From positions 1 through 64,000 of the forward strand of contig NW_026570490.1 of the NCBI RefSeq assembly GCF_019649055.1: 64,000 nucleotides of DNA. Direction: 5' to 3'. Below are positions 56,801-64,000 of the stretch, piece by piece. The notes under the pieces are model-generated. The model had not been told where the DNA came from and ran no database searches. It saw nothing but the letters and a program-made list of their open reading frames with translations. Within the stretch, counting starts at the first letter, position 1. Every line of letters starts with the position of its first letter. Origin of the DNA: Paramacrobiotus metropolitanus (taxonomy: Eukaryota > Tardigrada > Eutardigrada > Parachela > Macrobiotidae). The translations under genes were made by a program, and so were the position numbers.

Positions 56801-59035
56801 ATTTGAAATTTGGTGAAGATGCATTTCGCTAAACCTTACTTCTCTCTACTCGTACTAAAACTGGTGAACTTCTACTTTATTAGCCGTTATGTTAAGAATT
56901 CGTTTTTCACCAAATATGGTTGCTTTACTCAGTAACTTTATAATCGGCATGTCAATTTTATTATTTATTCCAATGCCTTTCCAACATACCTTCAAAATAC
57001 GAATCCCCGCGGGCAAAGTAAACATATTCAAAAAGGCAGAACGCTGTGGCCTTTGGTTTATTTGGGACCACGGGTTCTGGCAGTTCCACCCCGTTTTTTA
57101 AGGGAGTGGGTTCCGGAGGTTCAACACGTGCCACCGTACTAAAGCCGTCTTTGGTGATCTTGACCACTTCTCCCGGGTAGACTTCCCGAACAAGTTTGCA
57201 ATGTGGCACATTTTTAAAACAGCAGGACTCCGATGCCACAATCCATGCATCAGCTTGATATGGTCCTGCAGTTAGAATCATTAATTAAAGCGCGCGTTAT
57301 TGCCTTGCCTCGTATAACAACTAGGAAAAAATTTGTAGTTCCATAGCTAAATTCGTAGTTCCATAACTACTCGTACTTACCACTGCTTGGGTTATTTTCG
57401 GAAGATATTTTTCCCAGAACTAGTGGACGATTTCCGAAGCAGTCTCGTACCGCATATATAGCGTCCCCGTTGAGAAACAGGAAGGAGTACGCCAACGGAA
57501 ACATGCGCATCAATTCGGCCAAACGTCGCGGCCAGTCTGGTGGTGACATTTTCTCCGAAGGTGACTACAAAGTACGGACACTGGTCAAACTTCACAACCA
57601 GTCCCAACGCGTGATTAAGCAAGATGTTGCCACCGGCTAGAGCAGTATGTCCCGCTTAAAATTGGTAAATTTGAGATTAATTTGATTACTCAAGACATGT
57701 TTTTACAAAGTACAGTACGTAGTAGCATATAACGTTCAAAAGCCAAAGGTTAATAACTACTCCAAGAAAAAGCGAGATCATTGGTAGAAGTAGTCAATAC
57801 CATCATTGCTCGGCCAGAATCAGACGGACTGTCGTCCGAATTGTTTGATCCGCGCCGGGAATTGCGCGAACCAAACAAAGAATCCTTGTGCAGCAGCAGT
57901 AGAGCTCGCAGCAAAAGTTCGGTATCGGACTCGCTGGAGAATGCCGTGCCATGGAGAAACAGCTGCAGAACACACAAACCGTTACATATCCCAATACATC
58001 AAGTACTCACAGTCCACTTCGGAAAAAACAAGTTGCACAAACTTCATGACGCAGCGCTTCGGCATTAACAATCTCGCCGTTATGGGCAATGGCCATGTGT
58101 CCGTGGGAGCCTTCCAGGGTCAGCGGCTGACAGTTGACCAGATGGGACCGACCGGCGGTGGAGTAGCGGTTGTGGCCGATGCCCAGATTGCCTTCCAGAT
58201 GGCGTACATCCTCGTCGCGGTACACCGCGCTCACCAAGCCCATACCGCGATGGCATTTCAGCGGATCGGTGCCGGAGCCAGTGGCCACCACGACGCCCGA
58301 GCTTTCCTGTCCGCTAAAGGAAAACAATATTTCAAAAACATAAAAAGATGAAAAAAATAAAACTTTAATACATTCAACGTTAATACATTATGTATCCTAT
58401 TATACTAATAAACATTAATTTGTTAAAACTTTGGACTAACTAACATCCTGCCAATTTTTAATTTATTTGATAGAAAATTGTTAAGTGCAGCCCACTTCCA
58501 GATAGTAGAAACTCATGCAAAGTACTGCCGCAGGAGTGTTGCACTGTACGGTATATACGTAGATATGCGTTAAAAAATTTCCCTGATTATCGCCTTAAAA
58601 ATACAAAATCACGATTTTAGAAGCCTAGATTTATCATCATATATAAAGGGTGTTCAAGTTATTATTAAGTTTTCTTACTATCATTATTTCTTAGTTGCTA
58701 ACAGAATACTGCGAATATCCATAATGATGAAATTATCATGAGCATTTGTGCTGAAAACCCTAGTGTCAAGTATTAAACCTTGTGCTGGACAACATAAGAA
58801 ATAAGAAAATCGGTTGCTAAATGAACTGAATTTTTAATTTACGGACTTACTGCTAACAAATGTAAGTTTCTTACCGATGCTGCAGCCCCACTAGACCATT
58901 GATGATTGTTTCAGCTACATGGACCTTCAATTTGACACACTCTCCTGTGGCAGGCCACGGTCCTGCTGCAACGCACCCAAACACAGCGCATTCTTCGCGC
59001 AGTCCAGATTCGTAGTCAGGATCACGGACACTCAT
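53830..59035 (-). CDS. PPAT: Amidophosphoribosyltransferase (glutamine PRPP amidotransferase), 8 exons, 565 aa
   Basis: It catalyses the first committed step of de novo purine synthesis (PRPP plus glutamine to phosphoribosylamine) in the cytosol. Exons: 59,035-58,875; 58,313-58,043; 57,962-57,801; 57,564-57,381; 57,265-56,990; 55,634-55,507; 55,440-55,219; 54,123-53,830. 1,698 nt, phases consistent. The Ntn-hydrolase nucleophile is Cys16 in E-E-C-A-V-F-G after a 15-residue propeptide. The glutaminase signature G-H-N-R-Y-S-T-A-G and A-H-N-G-E-I-V-N are in exon 2. The PRPP loop [13 protein letters not shown] is at about 441-453. Cysteines matching the four Fe-S ligands of animal PPAT are present (R-C-G-R-R-L in exon 6; Y-P-C-Y-M-G and G-Y-C-S-A-C in exon 8). 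Exon 3 carries a Ser/Asn/Asp-rich insertion that makes it longer than vertebrate PPAT. The exon 2 donor (GTTTGT) is weak; an alternative downstream GTGAGT breaks the frame. Confidence 0.95.
54124..55218 (-). other. PPAT intron 7
   Basis: A 1.1-kb intron from GTGGGTGA to TTTTTCATAG. AT-rich with no supported nested feature. Confidence 0.7.
55635..56989 (-). other. PPAT intron 5
   Basis: A 1.36-kb intron from GTATGTTG to GTCAATAG. No nested gene supported. A plus-strand frame at 56,189-56,380 is considered chance. Confidence 0.7.
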
Positions 59036-59473
59036 TTTCCAGTTAGATTGCTCCTACTGAAGGGGGAGCTTAATAAACGCTTACTGCAGATCTTGTTGTA
59101 GTGGAAAAAACTGCGAGAATAAATATCAAGTAGCGCGAAAAAAGCATTATTATCATACTGATATTCGGAGATACCTTTGCAGATAACATAAGTAAGCCAT
59201 CTCAGTTCGAGTGAAGTTCAGTCGTGCCACTTTAGGTGAAGAGTGAAAAGTGATGCTGTGCATGCTGCTACGGCTTGAAAGGACGACCAGACCGACCTTT
59301 GGTCAGTCAGAGTGCACCGCTTTCGTTCGCTATAACAAGTAAGTGCAGTACTGTACGTTGTATACTCTGTAGATCGGTTATAAGGGAAATACAAATTAAT
59401 CGAAACGATTTTCTTTGCTTTTTGCGCCAACAAGTACTTCACAACCCCAAAAGCGTTTACTTAAAGCTTGCGG
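59036..59473. other. Upstream region of PPAT
   Basis: Short region between the PPAT start and the tentative small gene. It probably holds the PPAT promoter, but no TATA box was seen within 150 bases of the ATG. A short GACCGACCTTTGGTCAG semi-palindrome at about 59,288 recalls the retroelement motif but is isolated. Confidence 0.3.
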
Positions 59474-60334
59474 CTACATAAAGAAGTCGCCAGTAATAAT
59501 TATTATCGAAGGGTCAGTTAAGATGCGTACGTTTCCACTACCCTCCACAGCAATATCTACTTCTACGAATAATGATTCATGTTCTACCAGCTGGCCGGTG
59601 ATACATGTAACTACGCACATGTTCTGGTCAGTAATAATACACAACCGGCCACTGAACGCTGCATATACAGTAAACTTACTCAAATCACTCAATGCAGGGA
59701 AAACAGAATTAAGCCTGGAAAACAACCACCGGATTCAGAAACTATACAAAATACTGTATGACAGGTCAGTTCCATATTTAAAGGGATGTACCGGTACTTA
59801 CAGTAAGTCAAGACATGCGTTTTCCAGTTTTGGAACAAGTTACTTAATGATGGAACTTGCTCCAAAATTGCGATACCTCGAAGAATTTTGTGCGTAGTTG
59901 TCCTTTATACACTGTGGCAGCTGATTCTGAATGTTATTTGCAGCCAAGTAAGTGCAGGTTTCATCTGGTCGTTACAGACGTTAAACTGACAGTGACTACA
60001 CAACAAGAACAACAACGTGAGCTACTCTACATGTTAAAGCTTTAAAAACTCTCGTGCACAGTTGTCTCTTCTGGGAGACACTGAGTACGAAGATGTTGGT
60101 AAAGCGCAAAAATAAAGAAAATTACGTACGTAAGTAGCAGTTTCTACGCACGTAAATTGACTTAAATTTCTTCTCAGATCATTAGTTTTTTTAATGTTGC
60201 TTCGTTATTACCTACTCTGTAATATTTTCAAATAAGATGCATCATAAACAATAAGGTTTTCAAAAAATGCAGCCACAAACGAAAGATCAGCGATAGGCTG
60301 CCAAACAGTCAACTTGTTTATGAATGCGATCTTA
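59474..60334 (-). CDS. Tentative small multi-exon gene, 3' part (unrecognised)
   Basis: Three minus-strand exons fit by phase: 60,334-60,212, 59,902-59,802 and 59,658-59,474 (stop). The first gives a conserved-looking block with W-Q-P-I-A-D-L-S-F-V-A-A-F-F-E-N. The last gives a beta-strand-like segment with F-S-G-R-L-C-I-I-T-D-Q-N-M-C-V-V-T-C-I-T-G. Donors are GTAATAAC and GTAAGTACC. The acceptors are fair, except ATAAAG at 59,903, which has a poor pyrimidine tract. No upstream exon or start was found. An antisense 160-codon frame (59,415-59,897) overlaps and could be the real one instead, though its composition is less protein-like. No family was recognised. Confidence 0.3.
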
Positions 60335-60902
60335 CTATTGCAGAAATGCAGAAAGAGGGAAAAGTATGTACATTTTATGTAAATCACAATTGCACAACAA
60401 AGAAAATCCTCAATTAACAGAAGATCATAACTTAACAAGGAAGATCGCCAAGTAAAAAATACATCATCAGGCAAAAAACCAAACAAGGAGAATACCGATA
60501 CCGCTACAAAATACAACAGAACAACCCGAAGTGCAAGCTCGAGCACAACTCGAATCTGCGCCGTTATCAAACAAATGCAAACTACAAAAGTTACCCACAC
60601 CACCATTGGGCCTCACAAATAAAAAACACCTCACTAACCCCCCACAATCGCATCACGCATTCGCGTCCGACGAGGTCACCGGCATTTCACGGGATGCGTA
60701 TGCCTTAGAGTAGTAATCAATCAGCATCTGCTGGTAAACAACATTGTCTTTCAGTTTTGATCGGGATACAACTGCAGTATCTCCATTGGTGCTAAAGAAA
60801 CAAAAAAGCGCTCATACACACGCATGATTTACATTTCACTAGATGGGTCGTGCAAATCTATATGCAGAGCGAGCTTAGAAAACGTCCATCTTACGAGAAC
60901 GC
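60335..60902. other. Stretch between the tentative gene and the basic-protein gene
   Basis: A hydrophobic minus-strand frame crosses here (60,606-60,208), but the stretch upstream of 60,334 looks like intron rather than coding. The 3' UTR of the basic-protein gene must end within it. Nothing else was recognised. Confidence 0.3.
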
Positions 60903-63845
60903 TTACAGTTTGACACGCAAGGAATCCGTACTCCGATTAAACTGCAAGATTCCCTCGATAGGTGCACAGAGATCCGGTTCCAGGCAATATGGTCGCTTCG
61001 GTGAGCAGACGGTCTGTGCGCCGGCATCGACTTCCAAGATACCACTGCCTTCTGGAGTAACAGGCCGCTCGGGAACATCGGGATTGTTCCGCTCCTCGGG
61101 AGATAAATCTGTCGAAGGAAGGCTACTGCTTGAAGCAGCGTGTGCAGCATTATCTGGTATAATCTCATTACTGCCGGTCCCACTGGGAACAGGAGTGGAA
61201 TGGGCCAAAGGACTGCTGATTTGGCTGAGCTGTAAATGTGCAAATGTTACCTTCAAAAAACCACTTCAGTCTCAACATTTCACGAAACGGCAAAGACTCA
61301 CAGAAGGTAGACTGGACAAAAACTCGAACTGCTGCGTAACAATTGAAGATGATTCGTTCTGTGAATCCGGCGTTGAAGTGACAGCTTGGCTGGAAGTCGT
61401 CACGGAATTCTCCAAAACAATGCCGGGAGAAAGCTACAAGTATCAAAATAAATCACAAAACATATTCTGTCAAGTATGGAGCTTGTCAAATTACAAACGA
61501 AAAGGAATTTATCCCATCCAAAAGATTCAACCACAAAAGCAAGTCTGTACGGAATGTTTTAAAATCCACAAACGATAAAATTTAATCAACGCCAAACAAT
61601 CGATAAAATTTAACTCAGCAAACAACCACAAGTAATAAATCGGTTTACCAATATTTCTGGGTTGACGTCCGCGGTAACGGGGGTTGTTCCGGAAGTACCC
61701 GCTGTATCTCCCGTCGAGATCCTGCTGCGTGGACTTCGCCTTGGGGAAATACGGGAAGGTGTTAGACACGAAGACTTTAATCCTCTGTCAGCACAAGGAT
61801 CCGCTTCCTTTCTCTGAGTTTTTGTGGTTTCAGGTACCGGATGTTCGTTTTCGAAAACATCCATCGCGGAATGCCAGGAATCACCAGAAAAGTCACTGGT
61901 CACCGGTGACAGAAAACGATCAGCAGTGGGGGACGCAACCTCCTCCAGGGCACTACCGGTACTTGTTTGGCGTGATAAATCCGGTGGAGATCCCACGTCT
62001 GCTAAAACTTCGACAGTAGGCTGCACTTGAACATCCGCATCGCCGACTGCAAGCTGCAAATGGTATACGCTGTCACTTATACAGAATTATAAAGCTAGTA
62101 ATAAAATCGACATTTTTACCGGCAATACTGGCAGTTCGACAATTTCATCTATAGTATCCAGTATAGCATGGTCTTTTGGACGGTAGGAAATCCGAGCAGG
62201 CGATACGATCGTACCGTCCAGCGATGTCTCGTCCCAACAGAACCACTCCACTTCCTCATCAACACCGCTGTTCTTCCGTTTGGATCTCTTGTAAGCAGAC
62301 ACTGACTGCGTATCCACCATAAAAATAGCATGGACACTGTCTAAACGGGAACCACTGCTTTTCGAAGACAGTTTGCTACGAGATCGTGCATCCCGCAGTT
62401 GCTAAAAAATTAAAAGTTCCCGAAATATTTATCACGTATAAAATAGGAAAAAGTCGAAATCTGTACTTTGTTGGTACCCAAGTACGAAAATCACGGACAA
62501 AATAAATAATTCGTACGGTCATAATTTTGCAGACTGCCTATTATACGGAACGCAGCCGAATAAATAAGTGTACTTCACTAACACTATGGAACAAAACATT
62601 GCAAAGGCAATAAAAAAATTTTTCGTACCTGGGATGGCAGAATAAAACTCTGACTCAGAGAAATATCCAGTTCACTAGATTTTCGACGATTTATCGTCTC
62701 CACTGGAGTTCCTTCCCCTGGATGTGCAGGCAACACACTGTTTCCCGATTTCTTCGATCGGCGTCTTGGAGTTGTGATTCGAAACTGCTTGGGAATTGTT
62801 TGGGTGTTCATGTTCATTGCATCCATTTCCACAGAAGAATGCGTAATTTCTGCCTCCACTGCTGTACTCGGTGGAATAACATCGCTTTTGAGCCCGTCCT
62901 GACTACTCCCAGCTGGCTGTATTAGAACTGCCTGTGGATTTCTGGCACGAGTCGAAGCAGATTGCCTTTTCCTTTTCGTTGCAATATAATGAGAAATCGA
63001 ATTCGAGGCACTTCCACCGACAAGTAATCTACTCGGACGAGAACTTCGTTGATATTTGCGTCGATTTGGCGGCCCTTCCGCCGCCGTTGCAACAGCTGGA
63101 GGTTTATCAGTTTCTGCTGATATCTGAATATGGCTATCCATTGTTTCCGGTGAAAGAGTCGGCAGATCGACATTCCCAACCTCGATACTAACAGCCGAAA
63201 CTGCTTTTGCCTTCGCGATTGATGTTTTCTTTGCCGCACTTCCTTTGATTCGTTTGGGTTTTATCGTTTTCTTCGCACGAACTGACAGGATACCGTCCGT
63301 AAGCGGAATATTCGATTGCGCAGCATCTTCCACTGCTACAGTTGCATGCACACCATTCACCGTGAATTCAGTCATATTTTGAGTTTCGCTCGAATTCGGC
63401 AGATCGCTATCATAGGCTTCCAATGCAGTATGGGATACAGCAGGGAGGCTGTGTTCCCTATCAGATGCGGCATTCCGCTTTCGCTTTCTTTTGGAACCCA
63501 CTACTGACGCTGAGGAATTATGCTGGATCACACTGGGTTTGTGTTTTTTCAGCAAACACGAAGGAACACTTGGTACCGAAGCCGTCCAACTATGAAGCTG
63601 TATGGACGGCGCAATCACAGCTACAACTGTTGAGGACGAAGGCATCGAATCAGAAGCACGTTGCTGACCCCGTTTAGAGCGCGGAGGAAGGCTTGCGAAT
63701 CCTTCCAAGGCTTTCAGCGTAGGCTGGGCAGTTCGGGTACTTCGTCGAACTGCCGTGGGAAATTTATTCCGAGTTTTTGTACCACGAGGTTCCTTATTCT
63801 CTGTCTTATCCGGAGCCAATTCCACGAAAGTGCTTGACACTGCTG
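60903..63845 (-). CDS. Basic, Ser/Thr-Pro-rich probable nuclear protein, 3' four exons (partial at 5' end)
   Basis: Exons: 63,845-62,629; 62,401-62,120; 62,053-61,649; 61,229-60,903 (stop). All internal junctions are phase 0 with good donors (GTACGAAA, GTAAAAAT, GTAAACCG) and acceptors, giving about 743 residues. The first visible exon begins in mid-codon after TTTTTTTAG, so at least one 5' exon lies right of the window. The protein is largely disordered and has clusters that look like nuclear localisation signals (K-R-K-R-K-R-N, R-R-R-S-K-K-S, A-T-K-R-K-R-Q). Many S-P/T-P sites suggest proline-directed kinase targets. Exon 2 has a more ordered patch with W-F-C-W-D-E. The C-terminal exon is acidic and Pro-rich, then ends with a mixed segment. 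A chromatin or cell-cycle protein is possible. I recognise no domain. Confidence 0.65.
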
Positions 63846-64000
63846 CTAAAAAAAACAAAACTGGATAAGGAGGTACGATTACAAAAAGCTAACCGCCTGA
63901 GAACGAATATTAAAAAAGACAACAAAAACTGATTTTCAATAAAAGAAGGTATGTAGCTGATGAAGGGTGCGGATAATTGAGAGAAATAATTAAGGCCTAT

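Overview
The window looks like nuclear DNA of a multicellular invertebrate. Genes are split by short GT-AG introns, several of 66-115 bp. There are amidated neuropeptide precursors, a neuropeptide-type GPCR and an active-zone scaffold gene. A compact ecdysozoan such as a tardigrade would fit, but the species is a guess from gene content and was not established.

Layout. 1 to about 10,000 (minus strand): a decayed Ty3/gypsy-like LTR retroelement, cut by the left edge. It carries reverse-transcriptase remnants, a retropepsin ORF, a Gag with a CCHC knuckle, and about 3 kb of unusual proline/glutamine-rich, coiled-coil and repeat-peptide ORFs upstream of Gag. 11,379-11,571: a 78-bp-arm inverted repeat. 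12,993-17,411 (minus): two tandem two-exon neuropeptide precursors that encode repeated W-Y-L-G-K-R peptides (predicted WYL-amides), each with a signal-peptide exon and a TATA box. 17.6-24.9 kb: mostly featureless, with a CA microsatellite, an exact 58-bp tandem duplication and a possible transposase scrap. 25,077-40,816 (plus): a complete 13-exon ELKS/ERC/CAST (Bruchpilot-family) gene of 1,666 codons. 43,902-49,703 (minus): a six-exon class A GPCR of the GnRH/AKH/corazonin receptor superfamily. 53,830-59,035 (minus): a complete eight-exon amidophosphoribosyltransferase (PPAT) gene of 565 residues. 59,474-60,334 (minus): a tentative small gene. 60,903-63,845 (minus): the 3' exons of an unrecognised basic, Ser/Thr-Pro-rich, probably nuclear protein whose 5' end lies outside the window.

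The genes do not form one pathway. ELKS, the peptide precursors and the GPCR are all neuroendocrine or synaptic genes, and PPAT is housekeeping purine synthesis. Exon models were built by hand from GT/AG sites, reading-frame phase and family recognition. For PPAT, ELKS, the GPCR and both peptide genes every junction keeps phase and total length is a multiple of three, which supports the models. Host gene frames are clean while the retroelement has many frameshifts, so the breaks in the element are probably real decay rather than sequencing error.
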